Shown: positions 24,996 through 35,468 of the stretch, in pieces
How the letters are laid out: each line of letters opens with the position of its first letter
Position numbering within the stretch: position 1 is the stretch's first letter
Assembly (NCBI RefSeq): GCF_031583025.1
Contig: NZ_CP134062.1
Span: forward strand, 2,480,001-2,544,000
Direction of reading: 5' to 3'
From: Mycobacterium sp. Z3061
GTDB taxonomy: Bacteria > Actinomycetota > Actinomycetes > Mycobacteriales > Mycobacteriaceae
DNA: 64,000 nucleotides
Notes under the pieces: generated by a model
The model's input: only the letters and a program-made list of their open reading frames with translations
Told to the model about the DNA's origin: nothing
Database searches by the model: none
Program-made: the position numbers and the translations under genes

Positions 24996-27533
24996 ATGGC
25001 CAGTAAGACCGCAGCCCGCTCCGGAACACGAACGAGCAGGTCAGGGGCCACTTCGCGGGCCGGTGCCGCAGGTGGGCGTTCGAGTGCGTCGCCTCGCGCG
25101 CCCAAGAAGCGCCCGAGTAAGCCCGTCAAGCGGGTGAGCAGGCCCGCCAAGCGTCGCAATCAGTCTCTGCTGGTGCTGACCGGACGCGCCTGCGGCCGGG
25201 CGGCACGCGCGGGTTGGCTGATGGCCGCCAGGGGAACCGGGAGTGCGGCGCGCTCGATCGGCCAGGCGCGCAACATCGAAGCAGGACATCGCCGCGACGG
25301 CATCGCCCTGGCGCTGCTGGGTATCGCCGTGATCATCGCCGCCAGTTCGTGGTTCAGCGCCGCCCGGCCGGTGGGGGCGTGGGTGGACGCCGGTCTGCGG
25401 ACGTTCGTCGGCTCGGCGGTGGTGCTGCTGCCGCTGGTTGCCGCCGCGGCGGCGATCGTGCTGATGCGCACCGAACCCGACCCCGACGCGAGGCCACGGC
25501 TGATTCTCGGCTCCAGCCTCATCGCGCTGTCGTTTCTCGGACTGCGCCACCTGTGGTCCGGCTCACCTGAAGATCCCGAATTGCGCAGACGGGCAGCGGG
25601 ATTCATCGGCTTCGCGATCGGCGGACCGCTCTCGGACGGATTGACCGCGTGGATCGCGGCGCCGCTGTTGTTCATCTGCGCGCTGTTCGGGGTGTTGCTG
25701 CTGACCGGCATCACCATCCGGGAGGTGCCGGACGCCCTGCGAAACATGTTCGGCACCAGGCTGTTCCAGCGCGAGTACGAAGACGACGAGTACGACGACT
25801 TCGCCGGTGACGACGCGGACACCGTCGAGGTCGCCCCGGCCGAGGATTTCTCGGACGGCTACTACGACGAAGCCCCGCTGCGCCCCGAGGACGAGCCCAA
25901 GCCCTGGCCCACGGCGTCGGAAGCCGAACTCGCGGAACCCATCGCCGACGAGACGCCGACCGTTCCGGAGCCCAAGACCCGCAGGCGCGGAACCAAATCC
26001 GACAAGCGCGATGCCCAGGTGTTGGACCGGGTGGTCGAGGGCCCGTACACGCTGCCGTCGCTGGATCTGCTGGTAGCCGGGGACCCGCCCAAGAAGCGCA
26101 GCGCCGCCAACACCCACATGGCCGGTGCCATCGGCGAAGTGCTCACCCAGTTCAAGGTCGACGCCGCGGTCACCGGGTGCACGCGCGGGCCCACCGTCAC
26201 CCGCTACGAGGTGGAGCTCGGACCGGGGGTCAAGGTGGAGAAGATCACCGCGCTGCAGAAGAACATCGCGTACGCGGTGGCCACCGAAAGCGTGCGGATG
26301 CTGGCCCCGATTCCCGGCAAGTCCGCGGTCGGCATCGAGGTGCCCAACACCGACCGCGAAATGGTGCGGCTGGCCGATGTGCTCACCGCGCCGTCGACCC
26401 GCCGGGACCATCACCCGCTGGTGATCGGGCTGGGCAAGGACATCGAAGGCGACTTCATCTCGGCGAACCTGGCCAAGATGCCGCACCTGCTGGTGGCCGG
26501 CTCGACCGGCTCGGGCAAGTCCAGCTTCGTCAACTCCATGCTGGTGTCGCTGCTGACCCGCGCCACCCCGGAAGAGGTCAGGATGATCCTGATCGACCCC
26601 AAGATGGTGGAACTGACGCCCTATGAAGGCATTCCGCACCTGATCACGCCGATCATCACCCAGCCCAAGAAGGCGGCGGCGGCCCTGGCGTGGCTGGTCG
26701 AGGAGATGGAACAGCGCTATCAGGACATGCAGGCCTCCCGGGTGCGTCACATCGACGACTTCAACGAGAAGGTGAGATCCGGCGCTATCTCGGCGCCGCT
26801 GGGCAGTCAGCGGGTGTACCGGCCGTATCCGTACGTCCTGGCGATCGTCGACGAGCTCGCCGACCTGATGATGACCGCCCCGCGCGACGTGGAGGACGCC
26901 ATCGTGCGGATCACCCAGAAGGCGCGTGCCGCGGGTATCCACCTGGTTCTGGCCACTCAGCGGCCCTCGGTCGACGTGGTGACCGGCCTGATCAAGACCA
27001 ACGTGCCGTCCCGGCTGGCGTTCGCGACGTCATCGCTGACCGACAGCCGGGTGATCCTGGACCAGGCCGGCGCGGAAAAGCTGATCGGTATGGGCGACGG
27101 CCTGTTCCTGCCGATGGGCGCGGGCAAGCCGATCCGGTTGCAGGGCGCCTACATCACCGACGAGGAGATTCAGGCCGTCGTCGCCGCCTGCAAGGACCAG
27201 GCGGAGCCGGAGTACACCGAGGGCGTCACCGCCGCCAAGCCCAATGGTGAGCGGGCCGACGTCGACCCCGATATCGGCGACGACATGGATGTGTTCCTGC
27301 AGGCGGTGGAGCTGGTGGTGTCCAGCCAGTTCGGGTCGACCTCGATGCTGCAGCGCAAGCTGCGGGTGGGCTTCGCCAAGGCAGGCCGGTTGATGGACCT
27401 GATGGAGACGCGCGGCATCGTCGGGCCCAGCGAAGGGTCCAAGGCCCGCGAGGTGCTGGTCAAGCCCGACGAGCTGGCCGGCACGCTGGCGCTGATCCGC
27501 GGCGGCAGCGGCGCCGACGGCGAGCCCGTTTGA
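24996..27533 (+). CDS. ftsK: DNA translocase FtsK
   Basis: 845 residues from ATG 24996 (MASKTAARSGTRTSRSG); the frame is open upstream but overlaps the divergent regulator. A basic N-terminus is followed by four membrane segments between about residues 100 and 260, then an acidic linker (~265-340) and the ATPase motor. The motor has Walker A GSTGSGKSS at 502-510, Walker B LAIVDELADLMM, and LATQRPSVDVVTGLIKTNVPSRLAF. The winged-helix gamma domain closes the protein (SSQFGSTSMLQRKLRVGFAKAGRLMDLMETRGIVG). It moves and resolves chromosome termini at the division septum. Transcription ends at the hairpin three bases after the stop. Confidence 0.95.
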   Translation: MASKTAARSGTRTSRSGATSRAGAAGGRSSASPRAPKKRPSKPVKRVSRPAKRRNQSLLVLTGRACGRAARAGWLMAARGTGSAARSIGQARNIEAGHRRDGIALALLGIAVIIAASSWFSAARPVGAWVDAGLRTFVGSAVVLLPLVAAAAAIVLMRTEPDPDARPRLILGSSLIALSFLGLRHLWSGSPEDPELRRRAAGFIGFAIGGPLSDGLTAWIAAPLLFICALFGVLLLTGITIREVPDALRNMFGTRLFQREYEDDEYDDFAGDDADTVEVAPAEDFSDGYYDEAPLRPEDEPKPWPTASEAELAEPIADETPTVPEPKTRRRGTKSDKRDAQVLDRVVEGPYTLPSLDLLVAGDPPKKRSAANTHMAGAIGEVLTQFKVDAAVTGCTRGPTVTRYEVELGPGVKVEKITALQKNIAYAVATESVRMLAPIPGKSAVGIEVPNTDREMVRLADVLTAPSTRRDHHPLVIGLGKDIEGDFISANLAKMPHLLVAGSTGSGKSSFVNSMLVSLLTRATPEEVRMILIDPKMVELTPYEGIPHLITPIITQPKKAAAALAWLVEEMEQRYQDMQASRVRHIDDFNEKVRSGAISAPLGSQRVYRPYPYVLAIVDELADLMMTAPRDVEDAIVRITQKARAAGIHLVLATQRPSVDVVTGLIKTNVPSRLAFATSSLTDSRVILDQAGAEKLIGMGDGLFLPMGAGKPIRLQGAYITDEEIQAVVAACKDQAEPEYTEGVTAAKPNGERADVDPDIGDDMDVFLQAVELVVSSQFGSTSMLQRKLRVGFAKAGRLMDLMETRGIVGPSEGSKAREVLVKPDELAGTLALIRGGSGADGEPV

Positions 27534-27535
27534 CG

Positions 27536-27595
27536 GCGAGCAGACGCGAAGTCGCACAAAACCCCTGGTTTTGATGCGACTTCGCGTCTGCTCGC
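27536..27595. terminator. Bidirectional terminator-type hairpin, copy 2 of the dispersed palindromic element
   Basis: Perfect 21-bp arms (27536-27556 and 27575-27595) start with the same GCGAGCAGACGCGAA core as the copy at 10388-10449. After one mismatch, an inner AAAACC/GGTTTT stem follows. It separates the convergent ftsK (stop 27533) and argA (stop 27600). Relative to copy 1 one base pair in the stem is changed on both sides (C-G versus G-C), so pairing is preserved. Confidence 0.87.
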
Positions 27596-27599
27596 GGGG

Positions 27600-28124
27600 C
27601 TACAGCACCAGCAGCATGCGGGAGTTCCCCAGGATGTTGGGTTTGACGTAGCTCAGGTCCAGGAACTCGGCGACACCGATGTCGTAGGAACGGCACATCT
27701 CCTCGAATACCTCGGCCGTCACCGGAGTGCCCTCGATCTCGGTGAACCCGTGCTTACCGAAGAACTCGGTCTCGAACGTCAGCACGAACAGCCGTTCGAG
27801 TTCCAGCTCCCGGGCCACTTCGAGTAGCCGATTGACGATGGCGTGGCCGACTCCGTGGCCGGTCAGATCCGGGTCGACGGCTACGGTGCGAATTTCCCCG
27901 AGATCGGCCCACAACACATGCAGCGCGCCACACCCGACCACTTTGCCGGCGATTTCCGGATCCTCGGCCACCCAGAATTCCTGAATGGACTCGTAAAGGG
28001 TCACCAGATTCTTCTCCAGCAGAATCTTGCCGGCGTAGGTGTCCACGAGTTGTTTGATCGCGGGGACGTCAGACGTTCGCGCTCGCCGAACCACCGGCCG
28101 GTAATCCCGTCGACTTTCGGTCAC
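27600..28124 (-). CDS. argA: Amino-acid N-acetyltransferase ArgA (Rv2747-like)
   Basis: 174 residues, the same length as the M. tuberculosis protein. A short GNAT-fold enzyme that acetylates glutamate (or glutamine), the first step of arginine synthesis. It is the S-NAGS type without the amino-acid-kinase domain of E. coli ArgA. Visible are the acetyl-CoA loop DLTGHGVGHAIVNRL, EIRTVAVDPD preceding it, and FGKHGFTEIEG near the end. It is divergent from pgsA3 with 58 bases between starts and convergent with ftsK. Confidence 0.9.
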   Translation of the reverse strand: MTESRRDYRPVVRRARTSDVPAIKQLVDTYAGKILLEKNLVTLYESIQEFWVAEDPEIAGKVVGCGALHVLWADLGEIRTVAVDPDLTGHGVGHAIVNRLLEVARELELERLFVLTFETEFFGKHGFTEIEGTPVTAEVFEEMCRSYDIGVAEFLDLSYVKPNILGNSRMLLVL

Positions 28125-28182
28125 GGGGAAACAGTATCGACATCGCTGACCGCATGAGCTGGCCAGCCGTTATTCTGAGGCC

Positions 28183-28779
28183 GTGTCGGGGCAACCGCAG
28201 GCGGGTCAGGCAGCGGGTCAGGCCCGCATCGCGAATCTGGCGAATGTCCTCACCATGGTGCGATTTCTGCTCGTCCCGATCTTTCTGTACGCGCTCTTCT
28301 ACGGCGACGGCCACCACTCCTGGGCGCGCGTGGTGGCGTGGGCGATTTTTGCGGTTGCTGTCATCACCGATCGATTCGACGGCCTGCTCGCCCGCAATTA
28401 CGGCATGGCGACCGAATTCGGCGCGTTCGTCGACCCGATCGCGGACAAGACGCTGATCGGGGCGGCGCTGATCGGGCTGTCGATGCTTGGTGAGCTGCCC
28501 TGGTGGGTGACGGTGCTGATCCTGACCCGCGAAGTGGCGATCACCGTGCTGCGGTTGGCTGTCATCCACCGCGGTGTCATCCCCGCCAGCTGGGGCGGCA
28601 AGCTCAAGACCGTGGTCCAGGCGGTGGCGATCGGCTTGTTCGTATTGCCCCTGTCCGGGATTCTGCACACCGCCGCCGTGGTGGTGATGGGTCTGGCGAT
28701 CGTCCTCACCGTCGTCACCGGCATCGACTACGTCGCGTCGACGGTCCGAGAAATTCGCCGGACCAAACGCGACGCCTAG
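28183..28779 (+). CDS. pgsA3: CDP-diacylglycerol-glycerol-3-phosphate 3-phosphatidyltransferase (PgsA3-like)
   Basis: 198 residues, GTG start. Integral-membrane CDP-alcohol phosphotransferase with five to six hydrophobic segments. The active-site motif DxxDGxxAR-x8-GxxxDxxxD is present as DRFDGLLAR then GAFVDPIAD. The usual reaction makes phosphatidylglycerophosphate on the way to phosphatidylglycerol and cardiolipin. Mycobacteria have several paralogues, so the exact alcohol acceptor is inferred from the name of the H37Rv counterpart (Rv2746c). It directly precedes clgR; a SigE-like -35 element overlaps the last base of its stop codon. Confidence 0.88.
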   Translation: MSGQPQAGQAAGQARIANLANVLTMVRFLLVPIFLYALFYGDGHHSWARVVAWAIFAVAVITDRFDGLLARNYGMATEFGAFVDPIADKTLIGAALIGLSMLGELPWWVTVLILTREVAITVLRLAVIHRGVIPASWGGKLKTVVQAVAIGLFVLPLSGILHTAAVVVMGLAIVLTVVTGIDYVASTVREIRRTKRDA

Positions 28780-28806
28780 GGAACCATTGCGGCCATCGCC
28801 TGCGTT
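28780..28806 (+). promoter_or_regulatory. Candidate SigE-type promoter for clgR
   Basis: GGAACC at 28780-28785 and CGTT at 28803-28806 are separated by 17 bases, matching the mycobacterial ECF (SigE) pattern GGAAC...cGTT, with the spacer one base longer than the sigB example at 62122-62148. It lies 51 bases before the clgR ATG. In M. tuberculosis the clgR-pspA operon is known to be transcribed by SigE under envelope stress. Confidence 0.7.
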
Positions 28807-28856
28807 CACCTGAAGTCCCATGAATTCTTGGGGATGACCGGACGAAGGGGAGCACG

Positions 28857-29168
28857 ATGGCGTCACTAGTGCGTGAGGTGGTTGGCGACGTGCTGCGGGG
28901 GGCCCGGACATCGCAGGGCCGGACGCTGCGCGAGGTGTCCGATTCGGCGCGGGTGAGCCTCGGCTATCTGTCGGAAATCGAGCGCGGCCGCAAAGAGCCG
29001 TCCAGTGAGCTGCTCACCGCGATCTGCGACGCGCTGCAGGTTCCGCTCTCGCAGGTGCTCATCGATGCCGGCGAGCGGATGGCCCGCGAAGAGCGTGCCA
29101 GCCGCGCCTCCATCGATGCCAGCATCAAGGTTGTCATCCCACCGGTGGTCTCGCTGGCCGTGGCGTGA
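28857..29168 (+). CDS. clgR: Transcriptional activator ClgR
   Basis: 103 residues with a single Cro/C1-type helix-turn-helix: [48 protein letters not shown]. ClgR activates clp protease genes and its own operon during redox or envelope stress. The ATG is preceded by GAAGGGG. The C-terminus ends ...[12 protein letters not shown], a hydrophobic Ala-ending tail of the kind that makes ClgR a ClpP substrate. It is first of the clgR-pspA-pspM operon and has its own SigE-like promoter. Confidence 0.93.
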   Translation: MASLVREVVGDVLRGARTSQGRTLREVSDSARVSLGYLSEIERGRKEPSSELLTAICDALQVPLSQVLIDAGERMAREERASRASIDASIKVVIPPVVSLAVA

Positions 29169-29303
29169 GCGCGGCGGGTAGACCCGCGTCCACGAGATAT
29201 GCACCATGGGTGGGGCGATGAGAGCTGACCCACTAAATTGAGCGGCAGGGTAAGCGTTGCGGCCCATCCGGCATACAAGAAGAAGCGAAGGCGGAGCTAA
29301 CTG

Positions 29304-30125
29304 ATGGCCAATCCGTTCGTCAAAGCGTGGAAGTACCTCATGGCGCTGTTCAACTCCAAGATTGACGAGCACGCCGACCCGAAAGTACAGATCCAGCAGG
29401 CCATTGAAGAGGCACAACGCACTCACCAGGCGTTGACCCAGCAGGCCGCGCAGGTGATCGGCAACCAGCGTCAGCTGGAGATGCGGCTCAACCGCCAGCT
29501 GGCCGACATCGAGAAGTTGCAGGTCAACGTGCGTCAGGCGCTCACCCTTGCCGACCAGGCCGTCGCGAGCGGGGACGCCGCGAAGGCCACCGAGTACAAC
29601 AACGCCGCCGAAGCGTTCGCCGCACAGTTGGTGACCGCCGAGCAGAGCGTCGAAGACCTCAAGACGCTGCACGACCAGGCCCTGCAGGCGGCCGGGCAGG
29701 CCAAGAAGGCCGTCGAACGCAATGCGATGGTGTTGCAGCAGAAGATCGCCGAGCGCACCAAGCTCCTCAGCCAGCTCGAGCAGGCCAAGATGCAGGAGCA
29801 GGTGAGCGCGTCGCTGCGGTCGATGAGCGAGCTTGCCGCCCCGGGCAACACGCCCAGCCTCGACGAGGTGCGCGACAAGATCGAACGGCGGTACGCCAAC
29901 GCGATCGGCTCCGCCGAGCTTGCGCAGAGCTCGGTCCAGGGCCGGATGCTCGAGGTCGAGCAGGCCGGCGTGCAGATGGCAGGGCATTCCCGGCTCGAGC
30001 AGATCCGGGCGTCGATGCGTGGCGAGGCACTGCCCGCCGGTGGTGCGACCGCACCTGGTGTCACTCCGGCGACGCCGGCCACCGAGCCCGGTGGAGCCGT
30101 TCCCGATAAGCCGTTCGGTCAGTAG
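29304..30125 (+). CDS. pspA: PspA/IM30 family envelope-stress protein (35-kDa antigen)
   Basis: 273 residues. Residues 1-~225 form a long coiled coil typical of PspA/Vipp1: [47 protein letters not shown] is its start region, preceded by a GGCGGAG ribosome site. A short Pro/Ala/Gly tail follows. The protein assembles on the inner face of the membrane and stabilises it during stress. It is the counterpart of the 35-kDa antigen (Rv2744c) and of M. leprae MMP-I. It lies 135 bases after clgR and 9 before the pspM-like gene. Confidence 0.95.
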   Translation: MANPFVKAWKYLMALFNSKIDEHADPKVQIQQAIEEAQRTHQALTQQAAQVIGNQRQLEMRLNRQLADIEKLQVNVRQALTLADQAVASGDAAKATEYNNAAEAFAAQLVTAEQSVEDLKTLHDQALQAAGQAKKAVERNAMVLQQKIAERTKLLSQLEQAKMQEQVSASLRSMSELAAPGNTPSLDEVRDKIERRYANAIGSAELAQSSVQGRMLEVEQAGVQMAGHSRLEQIRASMRGEALPAGGATAPGVTPATPATEPGGAVPDKPFGQ

Positions 30126-30134
30126 GAGAAGCCG

Positions 30135-30950
30135 ATGGCGGCCAAGTCGAATCAGCGCGGACTGTTGCGAGGGTTGCTGCAGCGCGGATTCGACACCGCC
30201 GCCGACCTGACCGACCTGCTCGCCCGCAAGATCAGCGCCGCCAGCGACCCGCGGGCGCGCCAGCTGCGCCGGCGGCGACGCGCGCTGCGGTGGGCGTGGA
30301 TCTTCACCGCCGGAGTCGTGTTCTGGGGGTTGGTGACCGCGGTGCTGGCGGCCTGGGGCTGGTTCGCGCTCCTGCTGCAGATCATCGGCGCCGTCGCCGT
30401 CGTGATGGTGATTCCGGCGACGCTGCTGTTCTTCCGGTACTACTGGCTGAAGTCCGAGCCCCTTCCGGCCCAACGGCCGGCCAACCCCCGCCGGCTACCG
30501 CCGCCCGGTTCGGCCGCCCGGCCCGCCATGTACGCATTGGGCGCCTCCGAACGCGGGTTTTTCTCGCTGCTGGGGGTCATCGAGCGCGGCGCGATGCTGC
30601 CGGCCGACGAGATCACCGACCTGACCGACGCGGCCAAGCGGACCTCGGCGGCCATGGCGGCCACCGCCGCGGAAGTGGTGTCGATGGAAAGAGCGGCGCA
30701 CAACGCCGAAGGCTCGCGTCAGTATCTGGTGCCGACCATCAACGCCTACACCGCGCAGTTGGGTGCCGGTGTTCGCCAGTACAACGAAATGGTGACTGCC
30801 GCAGCGCAATTGGTCTCTTCGGTCAACGGCGAAGGCGGCGCGAACCTATCCCAGCAGCGTTACCGCGACGAGTTGGCCGGTGCGACCGACCGGCTGCTGA
30901 GTTGGGCGCAGGCCTTCGACGAACTGGGTGGATTACCCAAGGCGATCTGA
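30135..30950 (+). CDS. pspM: PspM-like membrane protein of the phage-shock operon
   Basis: 271 residues, counterpart of Rv2743c. A basic N-terminal segment (residues 1-50) is followed by two adjacent membrane spans (about 55-75 and 80-98; WAWIFTAGVVFWGLVTAVLA and WFALLLQIIGAVAVVMVIPA) and a ~170-residue soluble helical domain. In M. tuberculosis PspM recruits or tethers PspA-ClgR complexes to the membrane. AGGAGAAG lies before the ATG. No second membrane gene (pspN/Rv2742c) follows: the stop is 10 bases from the end of the convergent PE_PGRS gene. Confidence 0.88.
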   Translation: MAAKSNQRGLLRGLLQRGFDTAADLTDLLARKISAASDPRARQLRRRRRALRWAWIFTAGVVFWGLVTAVLAAWGWFALLLQIIGAVAVVMVIPATLLFFRYYWLKSEPLPAQRPANPRRLPPPGSAARPAMYALGASERGFFSLLGVIERGAMLPADEITDLTDAAKRTSAAMAATAAEVVSMERAAHNAEGSRQYLVPTINAYTAQLGAGVRQYNEMVTAAAQLVSSVNGEGGANLSQQRYRDELAGATDRLLSWAQAFDELGGLPKAI

Positions 30951-30960
30951 CGCCCGTTGG

Positions 30961-32580
<1,620 letters not shown>

Positions 32581-32741
32581 CCCAGACCTCCACACGCCAT
32601 GCCCAATAGGTCATGCCCGTCCGGGGTCGCCCGCTCACCCTCGAGACTCGGCAGAAGGATGGTATAGCGACGTGGCGCGCGTGGTTTCGGAATCTGATGC
32701 GGTATTTCGCATTTTGTCCGGTGCCGTGACGGCAGATGCCG

Positions 32742-33194
32742 TTACAGCGTCGCGCGCAGCGACGGAACCAACACTCCGGCCACGCCGCGCAGCGTCGCCT
32801 TGAGCATGTCGAAGCTGTCGAAGTAGTCGCGCCACAGCGTGATCCGCCCGTCTTGCAGCTCGAAGGTCCCGCAGACCCAGAACTGCACCCTCAGTGGGCC
32901 CAGGATCAGTGCGTCGGTGCGCTCGGTGAGGACGGCGGAACCGTCGGCGGCGATGCGGTGGATCTTCACCTCGAAGCCGATGCGCCCCTGCATCTTGCTC
33001 AGCAGTGCTGTCGTCTTGCGGCCGCCCCGAATTTGGGAGAACCCGACGTTCTCGTAGATGAGGTTGTCGTGCAACAACTCGTCGACGGTGTCGAAGTCCT
33101 CGGCCTGAAGGGCGTTGAGGAAGTCCTCGACCGCACGGATGTTGTCGGTGGTGTCGGCTCCGGATCCGGGCCCATTCTGAGTCAGCTCAGTCAT
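32742..33194 (-). CDS. ephG: Limonene-1,2-epoxide hydrolase family protein EphG
   Basis: 150 residues from ATG 33194, one more than Rv2740 (149). Small cone-shaped alpha+beta barrel hydrolase that opens epoxides with water. The catalytic set of the family is in place: Tyr47/Asn49 (LIYENVG), Arg92/Asp94 (LTERTD) and Asp123 (LWRDYFD). M. tuberculosis EphG accepts cholesterol and fatty-acid epoxides. The upstream in-frame region to 33362 lacks a good start and overlaps the divergent glycosyltransferase, so the shorter form is chosen. Confidence 0.92.
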   Translation of the reverse strand: MTELTQNGPGSGADTTDNIRAVEDFLNALQAEDFDTVDELLHDNLIYENVGFSQIRGGRKTTALLSKMQGRIGFEVKIHRIAADGSAVLTERTDALILGPLRVQFWVCGTFELQDGRITLWRDYFDSFDMLKATLRGVAGVLVPSLRATL

Positions 33195-33237
33195 AGTCGC
33201 CAGCGTAGGCGAGCTCGGGTGTGGCAGGGTGAGGCGG

Positions 33238-34404
33238 ATGCGCGTCGCCGTGGTCGCCGGGCCCGATCCGGGACACTCGTTTCCCGCGATTGCGCTGTGC
33301 CAACGCTTCCTGGCGGCCGGGGATTCGCCCACGTTGTTGACCGGGGTGGAGTGGCTGGACACCGCCCGCGCGGCGGGGATCGACGCGGTGGAGCTGGACG
33401 GCTTGGTGGCTACCGACGACGATCTCGACGCCGGGGCCCGGATTCACCGGCGCGCCGCACGGATGGCGGTGCTCATCGCGCCGACATTGCGTGACCTGGC
33501 GCCAGATCTGATTGTGTCCGATGTCATTACGTCCGGCGGCGGCCTGGCCGCCGAGCTGCTCGGGATCCCGTGGGTCGAGCTCTGCCCGCACCCGCTCTAC
33601 CTGCCGTCGAAAGGGTTGCCGCCGATCGGGAGCGGACTGGCGCCCGGCACCGGGCTGCGGGGCAAGCTGCGCGACACCGTGATGCGGGCGCTGACGGCGC
33701 GGTCCGTGCGGGCGGGGCTGGAGCAGCGGTCGGCCGTCCGGGTCGAGATCGGCCTGCCGGCGCGTGATCCCGGGCCGGTGCGACGGCTGATCGCCACCTT
33801 GCCCGCACTGGAGGTACCCCGCCCGGACTGGCCGGCCGAGGCCGTCGTGGTGGGCCCGTTGCATTTCGAACCGACCGACCGGGTGCTGCAGATCCCGCCG
33901 GGTTCGGGGCCGGTGGTGGTGGTCGCGCCGTCGACGGCGTCCACCGGCACCATCGGGATGGCCGAGCTGGCATTGCAATCCCTCAAGCCGGGGGAGACGT
34001 TGCCCGCGGGTGCACGGGTGGTGGTTTCCCGGCTTGGTGGTGACGAGCTGGCCGTCCCGCCCTGGGCGGCGGTGGGGCTGGGCCGTCAGGACGAACTGTT
34101 GACGCACGGCGACGTGGCGGTCTGTGGCGGCGGCCACGGGATGGTCGCCAAGGCGCTGCTGGCCGGGGTGCCGCTGGTGGTGGTCCCCGGCGGCGGGGAT
34201 CAGTGGGAGATCGCCAATCGGGTGGTGCGGCAGGGCAGTGGCCGGTTGATCAGGCCGTTGACCGGCGAGGCGCTGGCGGCAGAGGTAAGCGAGGTGCTGG
34301 CGTCACCGTGTTATCGGGTTGCGGCCCAGCGGGCCGCCGCCAGCGCGGCCGAGGTCGCCGATCCGGTGCAGGTGTGTCACGAGGCGTTGGCGGTCGCCCG
34401 CTGA
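33238..34404 (+). CDS. GT1-type glycosyltransferase (Rv2739c-like)
   Basis: 388 residues from ATG 33238 (GTG 33229 would add three). Two Rossmann-like halves, GT-B fold of the UDP-glycosyltransferase/MGT type. The N-half starts MRVAVVAGPDPGHSFPAIALCQRF. The C-half has the sugar-nucleotide motif VCGGGHGMVAKALLAGVPLVVVPGGGDQWEIANRVV, equivalent to the HGG...GDQ signature of macrolide and rhamnolipid glycosyltransferases. Acceptor and sugar are not evident; glycolipid decoration is a reasonable guess. It is divergent from ephG and followed after 17 bases by a DUF3046 gene. Confidence 0.88.
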   Translation: MRVAVVAGPDPGHSFPAIALCQRFLAAGDSPTLLTGVEWLDTARAAGIDAVELDGLVATDDDLDAGARIHRRAARMAVLIAPTLRDLAPDLIVSDVITSGGGLAAELLGIPWVELCPHPLYLPSKGLPPIGSGLAPGTGLRGKLRDTVMRALTARSVRAGLEQRSAVRVEIGLPARDPGPVRRLIATLPALEVPRPDWPAEAVVVGPLHFEPTDRVLQIPPGSGPVVVVAPSTASTGTIGMAELALQSLKPGETLPAGARVVVSRLGGDELAVPPWAAVGLGRQDELLTHGDVAVCGGGHGMVAKALLAGVPLVVVPGGGDQWEIANRVVRQGSGRLIRPLTGEALAAEVSEVLASPCYRVAAQRAAASAAEVADPVQVCHEALAVAR

Positions 34405-34421
34405 CCGGTAGGTTGGCGGGC

Positions 34422-34616
34422 GTGCGGCTGACCGAGTTCAACGAACGGGTGGTGCTGCGCTTCGGCGCTGCATATGGCTCTTCGGTGCTGGTCGACCACG
34501 TGCTGACCGGGCTGGGCGGGCGTACCGCGGCCCAGGCGATCGAAGAGGGCATCGAGCCGCGGGAGGTGTGGCGGGCGTTGTGCGCCGACTTCGACGTGCC
34601 GCGCGATCAGTGGTGA
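34422..34616 (+). CDS. DUF3046 protein (Rv2738c-like)
   Basis: 64 residues, GTG start at 34422. Short helical actinobacterial protein with the family pattern VRLTEFNERVVLRFGAAYG, VLTGLGGRTAAQAIEEG, EVWRALCADFDVPRDQW. No enzymatic motif. It regularly sits just before recA in mycobacteria. Function is unknown. Confidence 0.87.
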   Translation: MRLTEFNERVVLRFGAAYGSSVLVDHVLTGLGGRTAAQAIEEGIEPREVWRALCADFDVPRDQW

Positions 34617-34646
34617 CCCCCCTGCAGAGTCAGCGCAGACGCGAGG

Positions 34647-35378
34647 TCAGCGCAGCGCGCAGTCGCCGCACGTGCCCCCGCCCGGGATGCGGTAGTAGAG
34701 GCAACAGCTGTTGCGCCGGAAATCCAGGTTCGCGCTGGTGATCACGCCGGTGCCGGCCAGGTTGCCGATGTTCAGCAACGCGGACGTGGTCCGCGCGATC
34801 GTCACGCGAAGATCGGGGCGCGCCAGCATCAGCTGCCGCGACGTGCCCACCAGCGCCGACGCGACGTTGCCGTAGAGCAGTCCGGGCGCCAGGCCGACCC
34901 GCAAGCCGGCCGCAAGCCGGTCCAGGTGGTCCTGCACCACGATTCGGTACACCAGCTCGGGGGAGACGGTCTCGACAGGCGTTCCGACGGGTTTCGGCAG
35001 TCTCAGTCGGGCGCCGTCCTCGGCACGCTGCAGGTCGGCCAGGTCCGGGACGACGCCGTGGGCCAGTGCGCACGCGAGAACCGGTGACCATAGCCGGGCG
35101 GCGTGCCCGAGCTGTACCAGAGACGCGCCGATGCGCAGGTCGGATGTCCCGTACCGCCTGGCGGTGGCGTCGACGAGGTCTGAAAAGCCGGCGGCGTAGG
35201 ACCGCGCGACGGGGTGCCACCCGGCCGGATCTCCGCCCACGGTCAGGGCGAAAAACCCGCCATAGGCGGAAATTTCGGCCAGTTCCGCAGCGATGTTCAT
35301 GTGTTCTTCGAGGTGATCCTGCCACACGCGGCGTGTCGAACTCGAGTCGAACAGGTGTTCGGCTACTGTGGTGATCAT
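34647..35378 (-). CDS. FhuF-like (2Fe-2S)-binding protein
   Basis: 243 residues from ATG 35378; ATG 35300 ([17 protein letters not shown]) is a shorter alternative. The alternative matters because the LexA box at 35347-35362 falls inside codons 6-11 of the longer form. The C-terminus has the FhuF-type cluster site [16 protein letters not shown]: two adjacent cysteines, ten residues, then Cys-x2-Cys. Such proteins bind a [2Fe-2S] cluster and are linked to reductive release of iron from siderophores. It is divergent from recA. H37Rv has, as I recall, only a small Cys-rich ORF (Rv2737A) here, perhaps a remnant. Family assignment is good, function inferred. Confidence 0.8.
   Translation of the reverse strand: MITTVAEHLFDSSSTRRVWQDHLEEHMNIAAELAEISAYGGFFALTVGGDPAGWHPVARSYAAGFSDLVDATARRYGTSDLRIGASLVQLGHAARLWSPVLACALAHGVVPDLADLQRAEDGARLRLPKPVGTPVETVSPELVYRIVVQDHLDRLAAGLRVGLAPGLLYGNVASALVGTSRQLMLARPDLRVTIARTTSALLNIGNLAGTGVITSANLDFRRNSCCLYYRIPGGGTCGDCALR
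35347..35362 (+). promoter_or_regulatory. LexA (SOS) box upstream of recA
   Basis: TCGAACAGGTGTTCGG matches the mycobacterial LexA consensus TCGAAC-N4-GTTCGA with one mismatch at the last base. It lies 107 bases upstream of the recA start, and LexA itself is encoded at 51147. The same sequence is, from memory, the characterised recA operator of M. tuberculosis. Confidence 0.92.
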
Positions 35379-35392
35379 TCGGAGATCTCAAC

Positions 35393-35415
35393 TTGTCGGT
35401 GGCCTTCTCTAGTGT
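35393..35415 (+). promoter_or_regulatory. LexA-independent (PafBC-type, RecA-NDp) promoter of recA
   Basis: TTGTCGGTG, eight bases, then TAGTGT is an exact match to the RecA-NDp consensus TTGTCRGTG-N8-TANNNT, the promoter class driven by PafBC after DNA damage. It sits 31 bases downstream of the LexA box and 54 before recA, giving recA dual damage control. Confidence 0.9.
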
Positions 35416-35468
35416 CACGGCCAACCGACCGATACCGGTCACCGAACACCGACTACAGGAGAGGCATC

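Noticed and set aside
34615-34650. Sequence CGCAGACGCGAGGTCAGCGCAG resembling the terminator core
   Set aside because: Only a short partial match to one arm; no opposing arm follows, so no hairpin is formed.
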